Positions 1 through 7,460 of a DNA stretch of 64,000 nt are shown in pieces. The DNA is from Bacillota bacterium (GTDB lineage Bacteria; Bacillota; Clostridia; Christensenellales; SZUA-584), in contig JAEWRI010000022.1 in NCBI GenBank assembly GCA_023460085.1, positions 62,001 to 126,000 of the forward strand. Reading direction: 5' to 3'. Both the position numbers and the translations under genes were made by a program. Numbering within the stretch: position 1 is the stretch's first letter; each line of letters starts with the position of its first letter. The notes under the pieces were generated by a model, which worked only from the letters and a program-made list of their open reading frames with translations, made no database searches and was not told where the DNA came from.

Positions 1-16
1 TTCAGCACGTCTTGTG

Positions 17-39
17 GGCACGGAGAATCCGTGCCTTTT
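17..39 (+). terminator. Rho-independent terminator of an upstream gene
   Basis: A perfect 8-bp stem (GGCACGGA / TCCGTGCC) closes a GAA loop and is followed by TTTT. It lies before the first gene and presumably ends a transcript that starts left of the window. Confidence 0.7.
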
Positions 40-61
40 CATTAACAGTGTACCATAAATA

Positions 62-89
62 TTGCCAAGTATGGATATGGGAGTATAAA
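62..89 (+). promoter_or_regulatory. Possible promoter of the broken ABC exporter operon
   Basis: TTGCCA and TATAAA are 16 bp apart, about 50 bp upstream of an AAGGAGG ribosome site. The match is moderate and by eye only. Confidence 0.35.
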
Positions 90-140
90 TTTATCTATGG
101 TATAGTTGTAGTGCAATTATTTATTCAAGGAGGAACACGC

Positions 141-1066
141 TTGACGAAATCGATACAAGTTGAAAACCTCGTTAAGAAATATGGCGACGTGCTGGCCGTA
201 GATGGTATTTCATTTGACGTGGACGAAGGTACGCTTTTTGCCTTTCTTGGCCCTACGGCGCAGGGAAATCCAGCACAATTAATGCCATCTGCACCACTGC
301 AGAAATAACGGACGGCAAGATCACAGTAGCCGGCTACGACGCCGTGACACAGAGCGCACAAGTTCGCGGCTATATTGGCACGGTCTTTCAGGAATCGGCG
401 CTCGACGATCTGCTGACAGTTCGCGAGAACATTGAGACACGCGCTTCGCTTTACGGTTTACCTGCGACGGAAATCAAGAAGCGGATTGCTGAAGTTGCCG
501 AGGCGGTGTCTATTACCGAGATTCTGGGAAGACGCTACGGTCAGCTTTCGGGCGGCAGCGCAGACGCGCGGATATGGCGCGCGGCCTTGTTCACCGGCCC
601 AAAATTCTTTTCCTGGACGAGCCTACGACCGGTTTAGACCCGCAGACACGGCTACGCGTATGGGATACGGTAACTTCGCTGCAAAAAAGCACCGGAATGA
701 CGGTGTTTATGACCATGCACTATATGGAGGAAGCAGCGGGCGCTGACAAGGTAGCGATCATCGACAAAGGACGCATCGCCGCCCAGGGGACGCCTGAGGA
801 GCTTCGCAGCAACTACAGCAGCGATTATCTGAAGCTTCAGACAAAAGACGATAAGTCGCTGAAACAAGCGCTGGACAGCAAGGGCGTCAGATATGAAGTG
901 GACCGCGAGCTCGTTGTAATCAGACAGAGCTCCAGCATGGACGCGCTGGCGCTGCTGAAGGCCATTGAGCAATACGTGATGGCTTTTGAGGTGGGTACGC
1001 GGAAATATGGACGACGTGTTCATGGCGGTTACTGGACACGCGATACGCGAGGGGGGAGACCAATGA
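141..1066 (+). pseudogene. ABC-2 exporter ATPase (DrrA/CcmA type), frameshifted
   Basis: This is the ATPase of a two-component drug- or antibiotic-type ABC exporter, broken into three frames. It starts at TTG 141 behind AAGGAGG. The N-terminal part (QVENLVKKYGDVLAVDGISF) runs to LGP, where one base is missing inside the Walker A motif: restoring one A at about 255 gives GPNGAGKSS. The frame then continues through TVFQESALDDLLTVRENI to LSGG, where one missing C at about 558 breaks the signature. Walker B (ILFLDEPTTGLDPQTR) is in the third frame. A further net shift near 1000 hides the usual C-terminus MDDVFMAVTG, which ends at TGA 1066 and overlaps the permease ATG as ATGA. Each lesion is a one-base indel, so the gene is either recently inactivated or this stretch carries sequence errors. 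Confidence 0.8.
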
Positions 1067-1896
1067 GCAGCATCAGAAGCCTTACAGGCAGAAATCTTAA
1101 ACTCTTTTTCAGGGACAGGGCGTCTGTATTCTTTTCTCTGCTTTCTGTCATTATCATTTTCGCGCTTTACGCGCTCTTTCTCGGCGATATTCAGGTAGAG
1201 AACCTGAAGAACGGTTCCGGACAAGTGCTTCCCGGAGCGGAATGGCTGGTGAACGCGTGGATATTCGCAGGTATCCTCACGATAAGCATCGTCACCGTCA
1301 GCCTTGGCGCATACGGTACCATGGTAGACAGATGTTCATGGCGGACAGATTAAGGACTTCTTTGTATCGCCCATCAAACGCGCACAGCTTGTTGCCGGGT
1401 ATATGGTGTCCTCCGCGCTGATATCGCTTATCAAGAACCTTGTTGCCTTTGCCATTTCAGAAATCTATATCGTCATTTCGGGCGGAGAATGGCTGACGCC
1501 GCTGCAGATGGTGGAAACGCATGGCATTGTGAAGAGCCCTCGTGCCTTTGGCACCCTGAGCACCATCGCAGGCACAATGATAGGTTTTCTTACGGGCATT
1601 TATGTTCCAGTGGGAATACTCCCGGGGGCAGTGGTGACCGTGATGAAGTTTATCCCCTTCACATACAGCGCGCTCTGGCTCCGCCAGATATTCACCGCAG
1701 CCCCCATGGGAATGGCGTTTGCGGGCTTTCCGGAGCAGGCCTCGAAAGGGTATGCGGATCTTTATGGCATCAACCTCTACTTTGGCGATACATTCGTAAC
1801 GCCTTATATGATGGCTGCCATCATCGCGGGAACGGGAATACTGTTCTTTATGTGTCTATATGGCGCCTGTCTAAGCGGACATGGTTAGCCAAATAA
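1063..1896 (+). pseudogene. ABC-2 type permease (DrrB-like), frameshifted
   Basis: This is the membrane partner of the preceding ATPase. It starts MSSIRSLTGRNLKLFFRDRASVF with the ATG overlapping the ATPase stop. Several hydrophobic segments follow. At about 1330 one extra base shifts the frame: removing it joins AYGTMVD to DVHGGQIKDFFVSPIKRAQLVAGY, the conserved loop of this family. A second shift near 1850 replaces the expected end (SIWRLSKRTWLAK, stop 1896) with an early stop at 1888. Both fragments are clearly one ancestral gene of about 277 codons. As it stands, no full permease can be made. Confidence 0.8.
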
Positions 1897-1908
1897 GCCC
1901 ATTTGAAG

Positions 1909-1945
1909 AAAGCGGGAGAGACGCACGTATCTTTCCCGCTTTTTT
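1909..1945 (+). terminator. Rho-independent terminator of the ABC exporter operon
   Basis: Nine-bp stem AAAGCGGGA / TCCCGCTTT followed by TTTT, 13 bp after the reconstructed permease stop. The intact terminator suggests decay of the genes is recent. Confidence 0.8.
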
Positions 1946-2073
1946 GAATGGCAGAACAATGAATTCCCAAAGCGCATCATTACATTATTTATAATAATGC
2001 CCGTAAAACTGCGTAATCCGCACCATTAAGAAGAAAAGCAGGCTTAATTGGGCTCAAAATGATTCAGGCGTTT

Positions 2074-2103
2074 TTGACACGGCGAACTGTCCCATTATAG
2101 AAT
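2074..2103 (+). promoter_or_regulatory. Promoter of the tRNA operon
   Basis: TTGACA (2074-2079) and TATAGAAT (from 2096) are 16-18 bp apart, about 40 bp before tRNA-Val, on the same strand as the four tRNAs. Confidence 0.65.
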
Positions 2104-2139
2104 ATGCAAGCGTCCTTCTCACGGTGGTTGGCGGTTTTT

Positions 2140-2215
2140 GGGAGCATAGCTCAGCTGGGAGAGCACCTGCCTTACAAGCAGGGGGTCATTGGTTCGAGCC
2201 CAATTGTTCCCACCA
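2140..2215 (+). tRNA. tRNA-Val (TAC)
   Basis: 76 nt including an encoded CCA. Acceptor GGGAGCA pairs with TGTTCCC, the anticodon stem CCTGC/GCAGG holds loop CTTACAA with anticodon TAC, and the T-loop is GTTCGAG. Confidence 0.95.
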
Positions 2216-2285
2216 TTAGCCGGAGAAAATTTGGTTTGTGCGATTGCCAAGGTCGAAGCGGTATGGTAGAATAATCGCACGATAC

Positions 2286-2360
2286 GCGGGAGTGACTCAG
2301 TGGTAGAGTGCGACCTTGCCAAGGTCGAAGTCGCGGGTTCGAATCCCGTCTTCCGCTCCA
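2286..2360 (+). tRNA. tRNA-Gly (GCC)
   Basis: 75 nt with encoded CCA. Acceptor GCGGGAG pairs with CTTCCGC, the anticodon loop carries GCC, and the T-arm GCGGGTTCGAATCCCG is canonical. Confidence 0.95.
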
Positions 2361-2421
2361 ATTGGATATCATACCAAAGTTTTCGGCATATAGATATCTA
2401 TGTGCCGAGATTTATGTCCAC

Positions 2422-2496
2422 GGCGCCATAGCCAAGTGGTAAGGCAAGGGTCTGCAAAACCCTTATGCCCCGGTTCAAATCCGGGTGGCGCCTCCA
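2422..2496 (+). tRNA. tRNA-Cys (GCA)
   Basis: 75 nt with encoded CCA. Acceptor GGCGCCA pairs with TGGCGCC, the anticodon loop CTGCAAA carries GCA, and the T-loop is GTTCAAAT. Confidence 0.95.
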
Positions 2497-2555
2497 ATCT
2501 TCTAGTCGGACTTCTGAAAAGAGGTCCGATGCTTCTTTTTGGGAGACATCCATTT

Positions 2556-2642
2556 GCCGGAGTGGCGGAACTGGCAGACGCACGGGACTTAAAATCCCGC
2601 GGTGGCAACACCGTACCGGTTCGACCCCGGTCTTCGGCACCA
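2556..2642 (+). tRNA. tRNA-Leu (TAA)
   Basis: 87-nt class II tRNA with a long variable arm and encoded CCA. Acceptor GCCGGAG pairs with CTTCGGC. The anticodon stem CGGGA/TCCCG encloses CTTAAAA, anticodon TAA. Confidence 0.95.
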
Positions 2643-2670
2643 AAAAGCCCTTCCTCGGGGCTTTTTGTTT
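2643..2670 (+). terminator. Terminator of the tRNA operon
   Basis: AAAAAGCCC / GGGGCTTTTT hairpin immediately after the CCA of tRNA-Leu. Confidence 0.85.
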
Positions 2671-2851
2671 TCACGTAAAGAGTACACACGGGTTGGGTTG
2701 TTACAACACAATGTCGATTTCCAGACAATCCCGAATTTTAGATTACGAAAGAATGAACAAAACGAGAACTCTCTGGGATTCGCTTGCGCTTATTTGACTA
2801 AAAATATAGCATAATAACATTGCAATCAGATTAAAAGGAAGGCTATATTAC

Positions 2852-3778
2852 ATGAAGCAATTTTTGATCAGCGTCGACTCTTCCGCCTGCTTCAGCGATG
2901 AGGAACTAAGCGATTACGGGATCCTGATGGTTCGGCTGTCCTATACGCTCGACGGCAATGAGCATGTGGATTTATTTGAAGATGATGCCCAAAAGCAAGC
3001 GTTGTATGATGCATTATCCGCAGGAGCAGTGGCGCAGTCTTCAAAAGCCAACCCGGACGCATTTCGGCGCACTTGGGAAAAGCCGCTACGGGAGGGCTTT
3101 AACATATTGCACCTTTCCTTATCGTCCAAGGTGAGCGGCTCTTATGACAGCGCCTGTCAAGCCGCGGCGGAGCTTACGGCGGAATATGGCGGTCGGATCG
3201 AAGTCATTGACACGCTTACCGGCTGCTTTGCCATCACCGCCATGGCGCTGGAACTGACAAAGATACAGGAGACCGCAACGATAGACGAAGCCATGCATTC
3301 TGTGCGGAACAGTCTTGATGAATACAATCTTGTATTTGCGGTCGCGGATATTCAATATCTGCGGCGCGGAGGGCGTGTGAGCCATATTAAGGCGCTGCTG
3401 GGCGGGTTACTGCGTCTGAAACCTGTTTTATACATCAATAGTGAAGGACGCATCACGTTTCTTGCTAATGCCCGTGGTATGCGCCAGGCAATTGAGACAT
3501 TAACTGAAAAAATGAAATCAAGTGCTACGGTTAAAACAATTTTTTCATTTCTTGCCCACGGAGGCGATGAAGAATCGGCACGGCGTCTTCAGGACAGAAT
3601 CAAGGAAGCCATCCCCGCGGTACGCGAATTCCGTCTGGATTACCTGACCCCCGTTCTTGGCCTGCACGCTGGTCCCGGTGCGCTGGTGCTATGTTTCCGG
3701 GGAGCGCCGCGTGATCACGTGGTGGACGGCGGGGTTGTAAAAGAGCTGCTCGAAAAGCTCCACCACATCAAACAGTAA
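2852..3778 (+). CDS. DegV family fatty-acid-binding protein
   Basis: 308 residues, the usual DegV length. The family binds a fatty acyl chain between two domains; in some Bacillota the homologues (FakB) present fatty acids to the FakA kinase. The DegV features are clear: ISVDSSACF at the N-terminus (start of the first beta-alpha unit), LSSKVSGSYDSA near residue 95, VIDTLTGCFAITAMAL near 120, and RRGGRVSH near 170. No kinase gene is adjacent, so the physiological partner is unknown. It starts at ATG behind AAGGAAGG and is monocistronic, with its own terminator. Confidence 0.9.
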   Translation: MKQFLISVDSSACFSDEELSDYGILMVRLSYTLDGNEHVDLFEDDAQKQALYDALSAGAVAQSSKANPDAFRRTWEKPLREGFNILHLSLSSKVSGSYDSACQAAAELTAEYGGRIEVIDTLTGCFAITAMALELTKIQETATIDEAMHSVRNSLDEYNLVFAVADIQYLRRGGRVSHIKALLGGLLRLKPVLYINSEGRITFLANARGMRQAIETLTEKMKSSATVKTIFSFLAHGGDEESARRLQDRIKEAIPAVREFRLDYLTPVLGLHAGPGALVLCFRGAPRDHVVDGGVVKELLEKLHHIKQ

Positions 3779-3792
3779 CCGGTGTCGTTTAG

Positions 3793-3820
3793 GCCGCGGA
3801 TAAAGCTTCCGCGGCTTTTT
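3793..3820 (+). terminator. Terminator after degV
   Basis: Perfect 8-bp stem GCCGCGGA / TCCGCGGC with a 7-nt loop, followed by TTTTT. Confidence 0.85.
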
Positions 3821-3892
3821 GTTGAAATGCGCCGCTCCAGCACGTATAATATGCCTGACGAATGACTTGAATCATGAAAGGCGCACCTGACT

Positions 3893-5248
3893 TTGCACGA
3901 AGAACTGAAAGCTTATATCGCCCAAAACGGGCTCACTTACTATATTGAGACTTATGGCTGCCAGATGAACGCGCACGAAAGCGAGAAAGCGGCCGGCGTG
4001 CTGGATGCGCTGGGTTTTTTGGCTGTGCAGCAAAAAAACGAAGCCGATCTGATACTTTATAATACCTGCTGCGTGCGGGAACACGCCGAAGCACGGCTCT
4101 CCGGCAACGTCGGCGCACTCAAGGAACGCAAACAGGAACGGCCCGGAGCACTTATCGCAGTGTGGGGTTGCATGATGCAGCAGCCTGGTGCCGCGCAGAA
4201 GCTTGCGGCACGTTTTCCATTTGTGGATATCGTATTCGGCACGAATCAGCTTCATCATCTGGAGGACATGCTGGCCTCCGTCCTGCTGGACGGCAAACGC
4301 GTCACTATGGCCGAACCGGATGATACGATTGTGGAAGGTATGCCCGTAAAGCGCAGCGGTGCATCGGCATTTGTCAATATTATTTATGGCTGCAACAACT
4401 ATTGCACCTACTGCATTGTTCCGTATGTACGCGGACGGGAACGCAGCCGCAGTTCGGATGAAATACTGAAAGAAATTACCGCTCTCTGCAGAGACGGAGT
4501 GACCGAAGTGACGCTGCTGGGGCAGAACGTAAACTCGTATGGAAAAGATACGGATGAGGAGATTCGCTTTCCGGAGTTGATCCGCCGCATTGACCGGGAA
4601 ACCGGCATTCAGCGGCTGCGGTTTATGACGTCGCATCCGAAGGATCTTACCGACGACCTGATAGACTGTTTCGGAAGTGTGAGGTGTCTCTGTGAGCACA
4701 TTCATCTGCCTGTACAGTCTGGCAGCAGCCGCATACTCGCCGCCATGAATCGGCGCTATACCCGTGAGCACTATTTAGGGCTCGTGGACAAGCTGCGCGC
4801 GCGTATTCCGGAAATCGCGATAACCACTGATTTTATTGTTGGCTTTCCCGGCGAAACCGAGCAGGACTTTTCCGAAACGCTTTCCCTCGTTCAGGAGGTA
4901 CGCTTTGACGCCGCGTACACGTTTGCTTACTCCAAACGCACGCTTACAAAAGCCGCGTCCATGCTCGAACAAATAAGTCGTGCGGAAAAATCCGAAAGGC
5001 TTGCGCGTCTCAACGCACTCATACAACAGTGTGTAAGGGAGAGCAGCAACCGTTATGTTGGCAAAACGGTAGAGGTATTGGCGGAAAACATCAGCCGCAT
5101 GAATGCTGATGAGCTTAGCGGGCGTACGCGCAGTTCCAAAATGGTGAGCTTCCCGGGTGCTAAAGATATAATTGGTGAGTATTTGCGTGTGAGCATCGAT
5201 CGAGCTTCGAATCACACACTCCATGGCATCATAACAGCTTCAGAATAA
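3893..5248 (+). CDS. miaB: tRNA-2-methylthio-N6-dimethylallyladenosine synthase MiaB
   Basis: Radical-SAM methylthiotransferase that converts i6A37 to ms2i6A37 in tRNAs reading UNN codons. The substrate-forming enzyme MiaA is also in this window. 451 residues with three parts: N-terminal UPF0004 domain with three cluster cysteines (ETYGCQMN at C23, NTCCV near 59, VWGCM near 92); radical-SAM core with GCNNYCTYCIVP near residue 162; C-terminal TRAM domain from about 385. The start is TTG 3893; the nearby ATG at 3874 is in another frame. The next gene follows after 11 bp and may be cotranscribed. Confidence 0.95.
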   Translation: MHEELKAYIAQNGLTYYIETYGCQMNAHESEKAAGVLDALGFLAVQQKNEADLILYNTCCVREHAEARLSGNVGALKERKQERPGALIAVWGCMMQQPGAAQKLAARFPFVDIVFGTNQLHHLEDMLASVLLDGKRVTMAEPDDTIVEGMPVKRSGASAFVNIIYGCNNYCTYCIVPYVRGRERSRSSDEILKEITALCRDGVTEVTLLGQNVNSYGKDTDEEIRFPELIRRIDRETGIQRLRFMTSHPKDLTDDLIDCFGSVRCLCEHIHLPVQSGSSRILAAMNRRYTREHYLGLVDKLRARIPEIAITTDFIVGFPGETEQDFSETLSLVQEVRFDAAYTFAYSKRTLTKAASMLEQISRAEKSERLARLNALIQQCVRESSNRYVGKTVEVLAENISRMNADELSGRTRSSKMVSFPGAKDIIGEYLRVSIDRASNHTLHGIITASE

Positions 5249-5259
5249 GGGGGAGCGGC

Positions 5260-6597
5260 ATGAAAATAGACAACAGCGCATATTACAGGCGTCAAAGCAG
5301 GAGCGTCATTAAGCGCGTTCTTTTTGCGCTGATCATCCTCACGGTGGCAGCGATTGCGTATCTGATCATCGACAGGAACATCGCAATCAGGACCATGGCA
5401 AGCCTTGTGGAATCGGATTACTCGGAAAAGACGATCTCCTTTATCCAGGATTCCACTGTACAGCACGCGGGTTATGCGCTGAATGAACGGCAGGAAGAAA
5501 CGCTGGGAACGTATGAATATGTCACCCCGCTTGGTTTCTCGATCGTCAGCCAATCCGAGAAGTGGACGGGGGAAAAGCTTGTAGAGATCTACGATGAGCT
5601 GCTAAAAAACAAGCACGGCGACGAAATCATGTACGTTTCCAAAATCATGATCTATCCCGGGCCGTCGGATTTAGGTCTTACCGACAGCAATGTGGCGGGC
5701 ACTCATTCTCAGCAGCAGAGCGTATACAGGGTATTCTTTGATATCCCGTCCATTCTGCCGCAGACGATGGAATACTCCTTCAAATCGAACCTCAGCGTCA
5801 TCGAGCTTTACAATATGGACGAGTATGACGACATCTCTGAGGCCGCACAGACCATATCGCATGAATACGGTCATCATTATACGATGTTCTATTTTCTTCA
5901 GAGCGATGACGAAGCGAAACTTTCGGAATATTACCTCCTGCGCGGCTTCGGTTCTTACGATAAGCCGGTTTTTTTCAGCACAGTCGATGAATATTACGCG
6001 AATCACGAGTGGAGCATCTATGAAATTGCGGCTGAGGATTATATGCAGCTCATGGGCAGCGATACCGGCAAGCGAACCGAAGAGTATCTGGATGTCTACG
6101 ACCTGGCTACCGAATACGCGGGCGACACCTATTCGCGCAAATATGATGATGGCATCCTCAACGTGTATCCGCAGGAAAATATCTACATTCCGCTTGCGGA
6201 TGAAATTGGAGGTTTACGCGAGTATTTCTACTCTTTCATAGGCCTGTCTGACGACCTGACGCCTTTGGAACCTGCAGTTTTTAATCTGTCCATGGAGAAG
6301 AAAACCAGTCCGGGTTCTTCGTATTATGAAATCACTTGGGACAGAACCAGCACAGACCCTAACGCACTGTACACGCTCGTGTGTTACAATATGGACGGAA
6401 CGTTGCACATCGCGATTCGTACAGTGGCCGGCAATGAGACGCCTGTTGCGCGCGTAGGTAAATATATGGTGTACACCGATGGCCATTACGAAGGCTTCGA
6501 AAGCGACGTTACCAAGGAGGACCGATATTTTCGATTATATCTGATACTGCCCGATGGGCGCATGCAATCCTCAGAACTTTTTTACGCGGACTTTTAA
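5260..6597 (+). CDS. Putative membrane-anchored HExxH zinc metalloprotease
   Basis: 445 residues, family not recognised by name. Residues 20-38 form one hydrophobic anchor preceded by a basic stretch (Nin-Cout), so the rest is probably extracellular. A zinc-peptidase motif HEYGH lies at 201-205, and a likely third ligand glutamate lies in YEIAAEDY (about 259), the spacing of gluzincin-like enzymes. The region after about 340 (a beta-rich stretch with a WDRTSTDPNALYTLVCY segment) looks like a fibronectin-type or immunoglobulin-like module. It is 11 bp downstream of miaB and has a GGGGGAGCGGC ribosome site. Its 3' end overlaps the convergent lipoprotein gene by 27 bp. Substrate unknown. Confidence 0.65.
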   Translation: MKIDNSAYYRRQSRSVIKRVLFALIILTVAAIAYLIIDRNIAIRTMASLVESDYSEKTISFIQDSTVQHAGYALNERQEETLGTYEYVTPLGFSIVSQSEKWTGEKLVEIYDELLKNKHGDEIMYVSKIMIYPGPSDLGLTDSNVAGTHSQQQSVYRVFFDIPSILPQTMEYSFKSNLSVIELYNMDEYDDISEAAQTISHEYGHHYTMFYFLQSDDEAKLSEYYLLRGFGSYDKPVFFSTVDEYYANHEWSIYEIAAEDYMQLMGSDTGKRTEEYLDVYDLATEYAGDTYSRKYDDGILNVYPQENIYIPLADEIGGLREYFYSFIGLSDDLTPLEPAVFNLSMEKKTSPGSSYYEITWDRTSTDPNALYTLVCYNMDGTLHIAIRTVAGNETPVARVGKYMVYTDGHYEGFESDVTKEDRYFRLYLILPDGRMQSSELFYADF

Positions 6598-7350
6598 CGG
6601 CTGATTCTTACGATTGCGCAGTATTGTAACCACAACAAGCGCGGCGATTAAGGCACCTGCCGCAACGGAACACCACAGCAGCCATTGCTCATCGCGATGC
6701 TGCTGTTCTTCTAGTGCAGCATAGTACTCCTGATTTTCGCTGTTCGAAGTGCTGGTTTCTACAGAAATTTGTCTGGCTTCACCGTACTTCAGTGTCCACA
6801 TACACACACCATCCTGAACGCTGTCGGCGTTCGTGGCGGTTATCTCACCGGGCAGCGCTACGCAAAGTGTATAACTCCCTTCATCCGCATCGTCCTTCAG
6901 CGCATCAATTTCGCCCTGGGGAATGTTCTGCACCTCGCTCTGCCGGATCACATTTTCCAGTGAGGCGGTAGCCTGCAGGGAGTACTTATCGGAATCGAAC
7001 GATGGAGTGTATACGAAACTGGCATTCTGCAGCAGCGATTTCTGATCCTGCAGCAGTTCTGAAAATGCCTGCACGGCGGCTTCGGCAGAGTCATAGGTGT
7101 CATGTTTGGTGCCGTTCAGCGAGAAAGCGCCGTCTGTTCCATCCAGTTGTACATCAAAACCCATGTCGCTCCAATACTGGCTGATTGCGTTTGAGTATTG
7201 TATAGCGTCCGCGTCTCCGGGCTGCAGCTCAATCAAGTAATCCACGGTAACGGAATAATCGTTACCCAGTTTATAGGAAACCTGCGCAGTCGCGCAGGCG
7301 GAAAGCAGCAGTACGGGCACAAGCAGCAGCGCGAAAAGGCATTTCTTCAT
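6571..7350 (-). CDS. Lipoprotein with C-terminal transmembrane helix, unknown function
   Basis: 259 residues from ATG 7350, chosen over an upstream in-frame ATG because it is preceded by GGAGG and opens directly with MKKCLFALLLVPVLLLSAC, a lipoprotein signal with Cys19 in the lipobox. The middle is an extracytoplasmic domain rich in Asp/Ser. A single hydrophobic helix (about 225-245) is followed by a basic tail (RNRKNQ, RVRVKK), so the protein is tethered at both ends. This topology resembles DUF3153-type Clostridial lipoproteins, but I am not sure of the family. The stop lies inside the 3' end of the opposing protease gene. Confidence 0.7.
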   Translation of the reverse strand: MKKCLFALLLVPVLLLSACATAQVSYKLGNDYSVTVDYLIELQPGDADAIQYSNAISQYWSDMGFDVQLDGTDGAFSLNGTKHDTYDSAEAAVQAFSELLQDQKSLLQNASFVYTPSFDSDKYSLQATASLENVIRQSEVQNIPQGEIDALKDDADEGSYTLCVALPGEITATNADSVQDGVCMWTLKYGEARQISVETSTSNSENQEYYAALEEQQHRDEQWLLWCSVAAGALIAALVVVTILRNRKNQPLKVRVKKF

Positions 7351-7400
7351 AATATCCTCCGGACACATTTGAAAAAATTATAGCCTACATCCGGCCTTTT

Positions 7401-7430
7401 TTCAACAACAGCCCTGTTTTATGCTATAAT
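7401..7430 (+). promoter_or_regulatory. Promoter of the mutS operon
   Basis: TATAAT (7425-7430) with TTCAAC 18 bp upstream; the mutS start is 31 bp downstream. It lies in the divergent gap to the lipoprotein gene. Confidence 0.6.
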
Positions 7431-7460
7431 AATTGAGAACAGAGTGGGGGTAAAACGGGA

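Noticed and set aside
1990..2020. CCCGTAAAA near 1996 as a second purine riboswitch
   Set aside because: No J2/3 CTAC upstream and no flanking helices.
2119..2728. Minus- and plus-strand ORFs over the tRNA cluster (for example 2119-2361)
   Set aside because: They are translations of tRNA genes, a well-known source of false proteins.
3872..4771. 299-codon open frame antisense to miaB
   Set aside because: Shadow of a conserved gene; no ribosome site and His/Arg-rich composition typical of antisense frames in GC-rich coding DNA.
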